The notes under the pieces were generated by a model that saw nothing but the letters and a program-made list of their open reading frames with translations, had not been told where the DNA came from and ran no database searches. A stretch of DNA of 41,782 bases from Desulfobacterales bacterium (GTDB lineage: Bacteria > Desulfobacterota > Desulfobacteria > Desulfobacterales > JANQIE01). The stretch lies in contig JANQIE010000185.1 in assembly GCA_028282295.1 (NCBI GenBank), positions 1 to 41,782 on the forward strand. Direction: 5' to 3'. Numbering within the stretch: the stretch's first letter is position 1; each line of letters starts with the position of its first letter. Below are positions 8,835 through 15,927 of this stretch, one piece after another. The translations under genes and the position numbers were made by a program.

Positions 8835-10190
8835 TTATTTCTTGATAACCACCAGGGTGATGTCGTCATTTTGTTCTTCCTGAAAAGCCATCACATCGCT
8901 GATAATTTTATCGCGCATTTTGACGACGGGCAAGTGCGCATATTTATTCAGAACTTGCTCAAGTTGCTCTTGACCATACATCTCACCGGCTTTGTTGACC
9001 GCCTCGGTAATACCATCCGTGAACAATAAAACGATATCGCCGTTATCAAGGGTTATGTTGACGTCGACTAAATTGCTCTTGATGTTGTCGGTAATGCCCA
9101 ACCACGTACCGGGCACCGTTACGGTCTCAATGCGGTTTGAAGCCGCGCGGTAAATCAAAAGATCCTGGTGTTTGCCGGCAACTGTTATATTGGATTTGCT
9201 CAGCCGCAATGCCATCATGGTCATGTAGTGGTCGGACCCCAGCCGCGACAGGTTTTCCCGCAAGACCTCGTTCACGGCGCACAGGATATCCGACGGATTG
9301 CAATAGCCGTTGTTGCCGACTTTGGAAAGAATGCTGGTCTGGGCCATCATCATAATCAACCCCGAGTCAAGGCCATGACCGGAAACGTCCCCGATTGTCA
9401 CCCATTTGTTGCCGTGACCCGACTCGATTATATCGTAATAGTCACCGCCGACTTCTTTGGCCGGCAGCATCGTGGCGGCAATGTCGTACCCTTTGATTTT
9501 CTGTCGATTCGGCAAGAGTGCGGTCTGGATTCGTTTGGCCAGTTCCATCTCGCTCCAGATCGAGTCACGTGCCGTTTTGAGCTCGCACATCAGATAGAAT
9601 TCTTTCTTGATCAACAGATGTTTCACATAGTTGATGCTCACGGCGATTATACTTGTGGCACTTAGAAAAAAGAGATTATTAATCAAGACCGGCGAAACCG
9701 GTTGATGGTTCGAGTATTGATTCAACATGACGTACATCACGATGATAATCATGCTGTTAAATGCACTGTGAACCGCCCGCCAGGGCAAAAGCAGGTTGAC
9801 ACCGATAATGACGAGATTCAAGCCGGCATAGTAACTGGAGTCGAAGCCGCCCAGATCGACAGTCATCAGCACAATCACACCACCGACAACGATCGACACG
9901 ATATAACCGTGGATCAATGAAAATTGAGTCGGCCGGGTGGTCTTGATGATGAAGTACTGGGCAATAACGATCAGTGTGGCGATCAGACGATAGATCCCGA
10001 CCTGTTTTAATAACTCCTTGGGTACAATAAAATAGTCCAGAATGAAAAAAAGCGGCACCAGGGAGATTACCAGAAACGTGAGGGTCTTGAGCCAGTCGTG
10101 AATAATGTCGTTCAGGAACTGATCAAAATCCTTGGAGTCGATAATCGCCTGTTTTTCAACGCTCAGTATTTCGTGCTTCGGACTGTTCAT
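8835..10190 (-). CDS. Membrane SpoIIE/RsbU-type PP2C phosphatase
   Basis: The 451-residue protein has about six membrane helices (35-185) followed by a linker and a SpoIIE-type serine phosphatase domain (about 215-450). The metal-binding motifs are present: EVGGDYYD (246-253), GDVSGHG (267-273), LLFTDGITEA and DDITLVVIK at the end. In partner-switching systems such enzymes dephosphorylate a STAS-domain protein; here that would be the STAS-type product of 12197-12568. The start at 10190 (MNSPKHE) is chosen because it matches the start of the duplicated copy at 10773 (MHSPKNN) and follows a purine-rich stretch; a longer version would start with TTG inside duplicated sequence. The gene lies 45 bp upstream of the membrane kinase, with which it shares its sensor module. 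Confidence 0.92.
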   Translation of the reverse strand: MNSPKHEILSVEKQAIIDSKDFDQFLNDIIHDWLKTLTFLVISLVPLFFILDYFIVPKELLKQVGIYRLIATLIVIAQYFIIKTTRPTQFSLIHGYIVSIVVGGVIVLMTVDLGGFDSSYYAGLNLVIIGVNLLLPWRAVHSAFNSMIIIVMYVMLNQYSNHQPVSPVLINNLFFLSATSIIAVSINYVKHLLIKKEFYLMCELKTARDSIWSEMELAKRIQTALLPNRQKIKGYDIAATMLPAKEVGGDYYDIIESGHGNKWVTIGDVSGHGLDSGLIMMMAQTSILSKVGNNGYCNPSDILCAVNEVLRENLSRLGSDHYMTMMALRLSKSNITVAGKHQDLLIYRAASNRIETVTVPGTWLGITDNIKSNLVDVNITLDNGDIVLLFTDGITEAVNKAGEMYGQEQLEQVLNKYAHLPVVKMRDKIISDVMAFQEEQNDDITLVVIKK

Positions 10191-10860
10191 TTTCTTTTCT
10201 TTAGGACTAACCCACAAGTGTATTTTTCAGATGAAAAAACATTTGATTGCCGGTATCTTCAAAATCAGGCTCGGGTTGGGACGCTTGATGATCTGCACAC
10301 CGAGCCAGCACCGCGTTCATCCGGGCAACGATAAGCCTGTTAATCGCGCGATGAATTGCCCACCAGGGCAAAAGCAGGTTAACACCGATAAATACGAGAT
10401 TCAATGCGATATAGTAACTTGAATTAAAACCGCTTAGGTTAACTGTCATTAACACGATCACGCTACCGACGACAATCGATACAATGTAGCCATGAAGCAA
10501 CGAAAACCGGGACGGCCGGATGGTTCGAATGATGAAATACTGAACAATTACAATCAGCGCCCCCAACAGACGGTAGAACCCGACCCACGCCAACAATTCC
10601 CTGGGTACGAAATAATAGTCCAGAAAAAAGAAAAGGGGCACCAGCGATATCAACAGAATCGTGAGGGTCCTGAGCCAATCATGAACAATCCCGTTTACGA
10701 TCTGGTCCAGATCCCCGGAGCTTATAGGCGTCTGTTGTTTAATGCCCGGCTTATTGTTTTTCGGACTATGCATATTCTCTGCTTTGCTTATTTTTTAGTA
10801 AGTGTATTTTTAACATGCAGAAACATTTGATTACCGGTATCTTCGAAACTGATCCTGGTC
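9757..10860. repeat. Diverged tandem duplication, period about 583 bp
   Basis: Two copies, about 9757-10280 and 10340-10860, align with a constant offset of 583-584. Examples are CAGGGCAAAAGCAGGTT at 9781 and 10364, the start codons at 10190 and 10773, and AGTGTATTTTT at 10217 and 10801. Each copy spans the end of the methyltransferase gene, the spacer, and the first half of the phosphatase gene. The copies have diverged but keep open reading frames. Confidence 0.85.
10207..10773 (-). CDS. Chimeric ORF: phosphatase sensor half fused to methyltransferase tail
   Basis: The 188-residue product starts with the same membrane module as the downstream phosphatase (for example SLVPLFF, DYYFVPRELL, LLHGYIVSIVVGSVIVLMTV, SSYYIALNLVFIGVNLLLPW) but breaks off after about four helices. 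It ends with FEDTGNQMFFHLKNTLVG, almost the same as the last residues of the methyltransferase (FEDTGNQMFLHVKNTLTKK). This is what the junction of a tandem duplication would encode. No enzyme domain is left. It may be a dying remnant, or a retained membrane protein that could dimerise with the phosphatase or kinase sensor; the open frame despite clear divergence hints at retention but does not prove it. It lies 14 bp after the methyltransferase gene. Confidence 0.6.
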   Translation of the reverse strand: MHSPKNNKPGIKQQTPISSGDLDQIVNGIVHDWLRTLTILLISLVPLFFFLDYYFVPRELLAWVGFYRLLGALIVIVQYFIIRTIRPSRFSLLHGYIVSIVVGSVIVLMTVNLSGFNSSYYIALNLVFIGVNLLLPWWAIHRAINRLIVARMNAVLARCADHQASQPEPDFEDTGNQMFFHLKNTLVG

Positions 10861-12194
10861 TCGGCAGACGGCACACCTTTCAATAAATCCAGAAACTCCT
10901 GTTCGGTACGATAGAAAAGCACCCAATCCAGCCAATACTCCATGTAAAACCGGCTGGAATTGGAAATATGAAAATTACCGACAACCATTTCACCGCCCGG
11001 TTTCAGGATCTGGTACAGTTTTTCAATTACCGCCTTGGCCACTGGCGGGGTCAGGTAGTCGAACAAGCCCATGGAGTAGATGTAGTCAAACTCGCCCCAC
11101 ATTTTATTCAATTTCGGTGTTGCCAGCATTGTGCGCACCGACTCATTTAAATAGTCGACTTCGATTTTGGTGTCGAACTTCTTCTCAATTTGTGCGATCA
11201 GCACTTTGGCTTCATCAAGTGCTTTTTCATCCTGGTCAAGAAGTGTAAAATGGAATTTAGCGCAGTCACGCGGCGACTTGAGCACGTCGTTAAGTTCAAA
11301 CGCCGGTCCGCAGGCTGCGGACAACACCTTGATTTTTTTTGAAGTACCGGTTTTAGCGCTTTGCTTGTAGTGATTCAGGATTTTACCGATCATCCGGCGA
11401 CGGTTGCGAACCGCTTGAGCCGCGGGATGTTCGATGGGATGCTTATGCATCAGCTTGGCAAAGGTCGAATCACCCATGTAGTCATTATCGTAGATCATGC
11501 GCATCATGATCGAATCGCCGCTATAATTGCGGGGCTTCAGGTTGGTACGGGCCATAAACGGCGCGCACACGATGAAGTCCCACAACTGCCGGCGCAGGTA
11601 GTAGCCGTGCCGCTCATGTTCTTTTCTGCTATAGCTGATAACTATGCTCTCAAAATCCCGCAATTTGTTATCCATAAAGCGCATGAATTTGCGCCCTTCA
11701 TTTTCGATAATCGTCCGTTGGATAACAGCTTTGACGGTATCCGGCTCGTTAGTGTACTTTGCATCCAGGGAGTCGAATAGATTTTTATATACACTCAAAT
11801 CATAAGTTAAATTGGCCGTATATTCCTTAAACTCTTTTTTAATTTTATCTTTATGCGTCAGGATCAACGCGAGATTGAAAAAATCCGACTGGAGTTTTTC
11901 GAGTTTGTTTTCAAAGAACAAACTGTCAAGATCGTAAATATCCTTGCTGAAAATCAAGCGTCCCAACCTGCCGTTGTCTCCGGAGGGGACAATGTACTGA
12001 CAAGGGCCGACCGCTATCTCTTCGCCGTTCTTTTTGAATACCATTTTTTTGAAACGCGAACCATTGTCGGTTTTCACGCCGTTGACAAATTTTACCTTCA
12101 ATGAATAGCGTGACGAATAGATCGCTTCGATGGGAATATTTCGTGATTCCGACACCAAATTTGCCTTGAATACAGGTGCATTATGTTTCGACAT
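10788..12194 (-). CDS. SAM-dependent methyltransferase with unusual N-terminal half
   Basis: The 468-residue protein has a class I methyltransferase domain at about 285-465: a motif-I-like VLSAACGPAFEL (290-301), acidic Asp320 at the end of strand 2 (TLLDQDEKALDEA), FDYIYSMGLFDYL (369-381) and LKPGGEMVVGNF (397-408). The first ~100 residues look like a small beta-rich domain (IEAIYSSRYSLKVKF, GPCQYIV, GRLIFSKDIYDL), perhaps PilZ-like, but the c-di-GMP-binding RxxxR and DxSxxG motifs are not visible. A helical, charged linker (100-200) follows. The substrate is not known; the CGPAFEL type recalls enzymes annotated as making fatty-acid methyl-ester signals (PhcB-like), which is only a suggestion. 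The gene starts two bases after the STAS gene stop, with GAGGGG as ribosome site, so it is probably the output of the partner-switching pair. Confidence 0.75.
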   Translation of the reverse strand: MSKHNAPVFKANLVSESRNIPIEAIYSSRYSLKVKFVNGVKTDNGSRFKKMVFKKNGEEIAVGPCQYIVPSGDNGRLGRLIFSKDIYDLDSLFFENKLEKLQSDFFNLALILTHKDKIKKEFKEYTANLTYDLSVYKNLFDSLDAKYTNEPDTVKAVIQRTIIENEGRKFMRFMDNKLRDFESIVISYSRKEHERHGYYLRRQLWDFIVCAPFMARTNLKPRNYSGDSIMMRMIYDNDYMGDSTFAKLMHKHPIEHPAAQAVRNRRRMIGKILNHYKQSAKTGTSKKIKVLSAACGPAFELNDVLKSPRDCAKFHFTLLDQDEKALDEAKVLIAQIEKKFDTKIEVDYLNESVRTMLATPKLNKMWGEFDYIYSMGLFDYLTPPVAKAVIEKLYQILKPGGEMVVGNFHISNSSRFYMEYWLDWVLFYRTEQEFLDLLKGVPSAETRISFEDTGNQMFLHVKNTLTKK

Positions 12195-12196
12195 TA

Positions 12197-12568
12197 CTAT
12201 AACCCCTCAATTTCAAGTCGATTATCTTCGGTACTAAATATCTTTAAGGCGGAAAAACTCAATTCCTGCCATTTGGTTTTCTTTTGATAAAAGATTGAAA
12301 TTTTATTAACGCTTTTCCTGGCTCTTTCCAGAATCTTGATTATCGGTGTGACCGTCGAAGAATTCATGTACGTCAATTCCTGAAAGTCCATCACAATGCG
12401 TTTATTTAAGGAATAGGCGGAATCCAGCACTTCAACCAGGATCGGCGATATAAACTTGCTCGGTTCGCGATCAATGCTTTTGCCTTTCCAAATCACTTTG
12501 ATCGAAGTGTCGTTTTCGTCCACGGTGATCGTTAAATGGGTAGATGCATGCACTTTTTGTTTTGACAT
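12197..12568 (-). CDS. STAS-type partner-switching protein (anti-sigma antagonist or SiaC-like)
   Basis: The 123-residue soluble protein has the shape of a STAS domain: alternating strands and helices with the key loop VMDFQELTYMNSSTVTPIIKIL (59-80). Ser70, Ser71 or Thr72 would be the phosphorylation site, equivalent to the DSSG serine of SpoIIAA/RsbV. The next helix and strand (SVNKISIFYQ) fit the fold. The start at 12568 (MSKQKV) follows AGGAAAG; eight extra upstream codons are possible. It is 13 bp downstream of the GHKL kinase gene and 2 bp upstream of the methyltransferase gene. I infer that the kinase phosphorylates it and the membrane phosphatase reverses this. The methyltransferase could be the regulated target. 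Confidence 0.75.
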   Translation of the reverse strand: MSKQKVHASTHLTITVDENDTSIKVIWKGKSIDREPSKFISPILVEVLDSAYSLNKRIVMDFQELTYMNSSTVTPIIKILERARKSVNKISIFYQKKTKWQELSFSALKIFSTEDNRLEIEGL

Positions 12569-12581
12569 TTTCTTTCCTATT

Positions 12582-13073
12582 CTAGGTTTCAATATTTGAA
12601 ACTACGGATACATTTAACATATTGTTTTCACTTACAAAAAAATCGAGCAGGGCCTTGCCTTCGTATGCAATGCGCACCAGGCCGATGCCACTTTCGGTAT
12701 CAAAAATCGGTTTTTTGGACACCTCCTTCAACCGCTCGATGTAAGCTTCAAACGGATCTTGATAGCCGCGAATCCATTGAATCATTTTATCCAGTCGCAC
12801 CAGATGCGGTTGCGCACCACCGTCAACGGGATTGAATACTTCAATGGTAACATTGCGGCTTTCAATCTTTATGGTCACCACGATCTTATTTTCGATTAGT
12901 TTGAAATCACCGTATTTAAGGCCGTTTTCGATAAGTTCGCTGATGATCATCGATAACGAATGAACCGTATCATCCGAGAATCGATGCGACTGCAAGAAGT
13001 CGACACTCTGATTCCTGATTTTTTCGATTTCATCCCAATCCGGTTCTACATTGAATTCGATTGAATTCTTCAT
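12582..13073 (-). CDS. GHKL anti-sigma-type serine kinase (HATPase_c_2-like)
   Basis: The 163-residue soluble protein shows the ATPase N box SELIENGLKYGD (45-56), a VFNP strand (79-82) and a C-terminal SGIGLVRIAYEG (128-139) that resembles the G2 lid of anti-sigma kinases such as SpoIIAB/RsbW. There is no histidine phosphotransfer domain, which argues for a serine kinase acting on a STAS partner. The start at 13073 (MKNSIEFN) lies 12 bases after AAAGGAG; a longer form of 25 extra residues is possible but has no better ribosome site. It is the first gene of the minus-strand array, so the operon promoter should lie just upstream (13074-13250). No clear promoter was recognised there; a TATACT hexamer occurs at about 13161-13166 (minus strand) without a good -35. 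Confidence 0.8.
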   Translation of the reverse strand: MKNSIEFNVEPDWDEIEKIRNQSVDFLQSHRFSDDTVHSLSMIISELIENGLKYGDFKLIENKIVVTIKIESRNVTIEVFNPVDGGAQPHLVRLDKMIQWIRGYQDPFEAYIERLKEVSKKPIFDTESGIGLVRIAYEGKALLDFFVSENNMLNVSVVSNIET

Positions 13074-13485
13074 CGGTACCCCGATCTCCTTTAAATTCGT
13101 ACATAATTTGGTGTAAATTTGAACTAACATCCATTTTGCATGAAGCATGCCATGCGCCTTATGCAGTATAACTATTTGGAATTGTTATATTTTTTAAATG
13201 GAGGTGCGCTAAGGAGGATATAGAAACGGTGATGAATGCCAAGCTGTATTGAGAATATTATCAGATGGCAATGAAACCGACGTTATTTCAATGGATTAGC
13301 GGTATTACAATTTTTATGAGAGACTGACATTATTCTCAAATGCCAACAGCTTTGTGCGCGGATAGTGTAGTGGCCGGCTAAGCGGCACCAGGACGATACT
13401 TTAAAAATGTAATCTATTAAACCGGCGACTAAATATGCAAACCTTCGTCATGCCCGACTTGATCCGGCATCCAGAGTTAACGCTT

Positions 13486-13507
13486 GATTCCGGCGCTCGC
13501 CGGAATC
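13486..13507. repeat. Perfect short palindrome (REP-like)
   Basis: GATTCCGGC and GCCGGAATC form a perfect 9-bp stem around GCTC. It is preceded by ATGCCCGACTTGATCCGGCA, the kind of sequence found in dispersed repeats of many proteobacteria. Confidence 0.6.
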
Positions 13508-13541
13508 ACAATTTTAAAGGTATTTTATTGCCGGGTTAATA

Positions 13542-13570
13542 TTGACGTGCGTGCCGTTATTTATTAGATG
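13542..13570 (+). promoter_or_regulatory. Possible sigma-70 promoter of the small conserved gene
   Basis: TTGACG (13542-13547), a 17-base spacer and TAGATG (13565-13570). Transcription would begin almost at the left end of the palindromic repeat at 13572, placing that hairpin in the 5' leader. Confidence 0.35.
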
Positions 13571-13571
13571 A

Positions 13572-13643
13572 TGCCCATCTGGAAATAGTAGATTTTCGTG
13601 AGAACGCTGACCTGAGCCAAAAAATGCTATTTCCGGATGGGCA
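13572..13643. repeat. Palindromic repeat element, copy 3 (complete ends, internally deleted)
   Basis: TGCCCATCTGGAAATAG (13572-13588) faces CTATTTCCGGATGGGCA (13627-13643), a 17-bp terminal inverted repeat with one mismatch. Between them, GAGAACGCTGACCTGAGCC matches the right inner half of copy 1 (GAGAACGCCGCCAGGGGCC). The left inner half is missing, so this is a 72-bp deletion form of the ~140-bp element. Confidence 0.7.
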
Positions 13644-13685
13644 TTCGATGGTACCTCAGTGAACGGATAACCCAAAGGAGTGGAC

Positions 13686-13940
13686 GTGACCAACCATTCG
13701 CACAAATTTGTCGAGTCCTACCAGGGTCTTGTAGGATTCGGAGCTGATCGCCGGACTGACGAAAACACTATTATTTACTATTTGCAAAAATTTTCAGATG
13801 ATCAGCTAATGCAAACGATTGTCAAACGTATGAGCCATGGTGACTTGGAAGCTGTATTCCAGCTCATTTCGCAACAGTTGAAGAAGCATTTGTCCGAACA
13901 GGAATACCACGACTTATTTTTAAAGAATGCTGAATATTGA
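13686..13940 (+). CDS. Small conserved protein of unknown function
   Basis: The 84-residue soluble, helix-rich, charged protein contains HKFVESYQGLVGFGADRRTD, ENTIIYYLQKFSDDQLMQ and LKKHLSEQEYHDLFLK. I recognise this pattern from short proteins of sulfate-reducing bacteria annotated only as cytoplasmic protein; no function is known to me. No membrane segment or metal motif is present. The GTG start at 13686 lies five bases after AAAGGAG (13674-13680); a GTG two codons earlier overlaps the ribosome site and is less likely. The gene stands alone, ends in a strong terminator, and its leader may contain the palindromic repeat. Confidence 0.8.
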   Translation: MTNHSHKFVESYQGLVGFGADRRTDENTIIYYLQKFSDDQLMQTIVKRMSHGDLEAVFQLISQQLKKHLSEQEYHDLFLKNAEY

Positions 13941-13971
13941 TCGTTTTGCCGACAGTACCGATTCAATATAA

Positions 13972-14010
13972 AAAAGGTCAAGGGGTATAAGAAATACCCC
14001 TTGACCTTTT
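13972..14010 (+). terminator. Intrinsic terminator, bidirectional
   Basis: A perfect 17-bp stem (AAAAGGTCAAGGGGTAT with its inverse) around AAGAA, starting 31 bases after the stop of the small conserved gene. The stem ends in T4 on the plus strand and in T5 on the minus strand. Confidence 0.85.
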
Positions 14011-14147
14011 CAATATCTTCTTTGCGAGCCCGCTTTACCTGGGCAGACACAGGAAGTGATCGTGCCATTACCCTGCGCACAAGTGCCCAACGTCAACGCA
14101 CCAATTCGCTGGGATTGATTTGCGAGCGACAATTACGTTGACGTGTG

Positions 14148-14345
14148 CTACGATCCGGAGCGACCGTCGTCACAGGCATCGCCTCCCTCCAGGCGTGAAT
14201 GCTCGGCCGTGGACGACATGTCACAACCCGGCAGTTCTGCTTTCACCATGACGATTTCACAGCATTCCGGAATACCGGATTCCGTTTCAGCCGTTTCAAC
14301 TTTTTTGCCGCACTTTTCGCAATTGTAGATGACTTTATCAGCCAT
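14148..14345 (-). CDS. Desulforedoxin-like small iron protein
   Basis: The 65-residue product begins MADKVIYNCEKCGKKVE. It carries CEKC followed, after 15 residues, by CC. This C-x2-C-x15-CC spacing is the one that binds a single rubredoxin-type iron in desulforedoxin and in the N-terminal domain of desulfoferrodoxin. The protein then has an unusual tail of about 30 residues with two more cysteines (GCDMSS and DACDDG), rich in Ser, Asp and Gly. A role in electron transfer or oxygen/superoxide defence is inferred. The ATG at 14345 follows a strong GGAGGAG; an upstream start would overlap it. It has its own readable promoter (14384-14412) and is divergent from the MFS transporter gene. Confidence 0.8.
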   Translation of the reverse strand: MADKVIYNCEKCGKKVETAETESGIPECCEIVMVKAELPGCDMSSTAEHSRLEGGDACDDGRSGS

Positions 14346-14383
14346 ATTCTCCTCCATTTGAGTCATTTGTAAAAATAAATATT

Positions 14384-14412
14384 ATTTTAGCATACCCCAC
14401 TTGGCGAATCAA
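14384..14412 (-). promoter_or_regulatory. Sigma-70 promoter of the desulforedoxin-like gene
   Basis: On the minus strand: TTGATT (-35), exactly 17 bases, TAAAAT (-10), about 40 bases upstream of the ATG. The -35 overlaps a long inverted repeat (14403-14435). Confidence 0.65.
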
Positions 14413-14435
14413 ATTAAAGCAACGTTTGATTCGCC
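14403..14435. promoter_or_regulatory. Candidate operator: 11-bp inverted repeat
   Basis: GGCGAATCAAA (14403-14413) and TTTGATTCGCC (14425-14435) are perfect inverse copies separated by 11 bases. The repeat covers the -35 of the desulforedoxin-like gene and lies about 90 bp upstream of the MFS promoter. Because both genes diverge from here, a terminator role is unlikely; a regulator binding site is the better reading. Confidence 0.5.
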
Positions 14436-14524
14436 GATGATAAATTATTGATCATATGGTCAGGCCGCCCAGGTGTCAACCCAAAAACCATAAACGCCAT
14501 AACCCAATGAAAATATAAGTTATT

Positions 14525-14553
14525 TTGACAACAACAGTTCTATTTGATATGTA
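14525..14553 (+). promoter_or_regulatory. Sigma-70 promoter of the MFS transporter gene
   Basis: TTGACA (14525-14530), a 17-base spacer and TATGTA (14548-14553). It implies a leader of about 60 bases before the ATG at 14622. Confidence 0.6.
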
Positions 14554-14621
14554 TCGGCAAAACTATCGGTGGTTGCAATTTAAAAGGCACCGGCGTAAAT
14601 GATCAGCTCCTTAAAAAAACA

Positions 14622-15917
14622 ATGAGGTCTTACCGATTGAAGCAGTTCTCACTCCAGGAAAAAAGTTGGATTTTGTATGACGTCGGCAACTCGGCGTTTA
14701 TTTTGGTGGTTGTCACGACGTTGATGCCGATTTTTTTTAAAGATGTGGCTTCCCAGGGCTTGCCCCATCACGTTTCAACAGCCAACTGGGCATTTGCCAA
14801 TGTAACGTCGTCCTCGATTTTAGCCGTATTGGCGCCGGTTTTGGGCAGCTTTGCCGACTATCGCGGCCGGAAAAAGTTTTTTTTCGGTTCTTTTCTGGCC
14901 GCCGGTCTGATCTTTACGGTTTTACTAACAACCATCGGCCGGGGAGATTGGCTGCACGGTTTGATTATTTTTGTAATGGCGCGGGTCGGTTATGCCGGCG
15001 CCAATCTGTTTTATGATGCTTTTTTAGTCGATGTTGCCGCTAAAAAGCGCATGGATTGGGTTTCATCAAGCGGCTATGGTTGGGGATATATCGGCAGTGT
15101 CATTCCGTTTCTACTGGCGATCGGGCTTGTTCTGTACGCCAAGTCATCGGCTCCGACAGACAGTCTGCCGGTGTGGGCCGTCAAGGCGGCCTTTCTTCTG
15201 GTGGCGCTGTGGTGGCTACTGTTTTCGGTCCCGATGCTCAAAAATGTGCGTCAAATCTATTTTATCCCCCCGGAATCCAATCCCGTCCAGGCAAGTTTCA
15301 AGCGCCTGCTGCGCACTTTCAAGGAGATCAAAAAATACCGCGAAGCATTTTTGTTTTTAATCGCTTATTTTTTTTATATCGATGGGGTCAATACGATCAT
15401 TACCATGGCAACCGCCTATGGGCGTGAAATCGGATTAGACATCACGCAACTTATCCTGGCCATTTTGATGACACAGGTTGTCGCTTTTCCTTGTGTTCTG
15501 GTGTATGGCCGTCTGGCCCGGCGCTTTTCCGCCCGCAATATGCTGGTATTCGGAATCGGTATTTACACATTACTCACCTTTCTCGGTTTTTTCCTGCCGG
15601 TAATGCCGACCCGCGAAGCGAAATTGATCATGTTTTGGATTCTGGCTTTTTTAGTCGGAACGTCACAAGGTGGGATTCAGGCGTTAAGCCGGTCTTTCTT
15701 CGGTAAACTGATACCAACCGATCGTTCGGCTGAATTTTTCGGTTTTTACAATATTTTTGGAAAATTCGCGACAATCAGCGGACCGTTTTTGGTCGGTGTT
15801 TTTGGGCGGCTGACAGGGCACACCCGTTACGGTCTGCTGAGCATTGTCGCGCTTTTTATCATCGGTGCTGTCATTTTACTTCGAATCGATGCCCGCGTGG
15901 ATGCAGACACGCCATAG
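14622..15917 (+). CDS. MFS transporter, Atg22/UMF1 family
   Basis: The 431-residue membrane protein has about 12 helices in two halves separated by a charged loop (FKRLLRTFKEIKKYREAFLF). The N-terminal EKSWILYDVGNSAFILVV and PIFFKD match the UMF1/Atg22-like signature (SWALYDWANSAF...PIFFK). FADYRGRKKFFFGS is the MFS loop between helices 2 and 3, and ALSRSFFGKLIPTDRSAEFFGFYN is typical of the family's second half. Yeast Atg22 exports amino acids from the vacuole; bacterial substrates are mostly unknown. The ATG at 14622 has a weak ribosome site, but an upstream TTG start would lie within the recognised promoter, so 14622 is preferred. It converges on the DUF151 gene with only 10 bp between stops. 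Confidence 0.85.
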   Translation: MRSYRLKQFSLQEKSWILYDVGNSAFILVVVTTLMPIFFKDVASQGLPHHVSTANWAFANVTSSSILAVLAPVLGSFADYRGRKKFFFGSFLAAGLIFTVLLTTIGRGDWLHGLIIFVMARVGYAGANLFYDAFLVDVAAKKRMDWVSSSGYGWGYIGSVIPFLLAIGLVLYAKSSAPTDSLPVWAVKAAFLLVALWWLLFSVPMLKNVRQIYFIPPESNPVQASFKRLLRTFKEIKKYREAFLFLIAYFFYIDGVNTIITMATAYGREIGLDITQLILAILMTQVVAFPCVLVYGRLARRFSARNMLVFGIGIYTLLTFLGFFLPVMPTREAKLIMFWILAFLVGTSQGGIQALSRSFFGKLIPTDRSAEFFGFYNIFGKFATISGPFLVGVFGRLTGHTRYGLLSIVALFIIGAVILLRIDARVDADTP

Positions 15918-15927
15918 ACGCGAGCCC

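Larger units (their letters stand above)
13074..13685. other. Repeat-rich divergent intergenic region
   Basis: No convincing gene is seen. It contains the expected promoter area of the minus-strand array, a strong but orphan ribosome site AAGGAGG (13211-13217) followed by a GTG/ATG that opens only a seven-codon frame, a TGAGAATA inverted repeat (about 13249 and 13331), a perfect palindrome at 13486-13507 inside a region beginning CGTCATGCCCGACTTGAT, a plus-strand promoter candidate (13542-13570), and a palindromic repeat element (13572-13643). Confidence 0.55.

Noticed and set aside
13211-13252. Strong ribosome site AAGGAGG followed by GTG/ATG
   Set aside because: The frame is only seven codons long; no gene follows. 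It may be a remnant or a leader peptide, but nothing supports either.
14088-14143. Inverted repeat ACGTCAACG/CGTTGACGT downstream of the desulforedoxin-like gene
   Set aside because: The arms are about 36 bases apart and no T tract follows, so a terminator or operator role is not supported.
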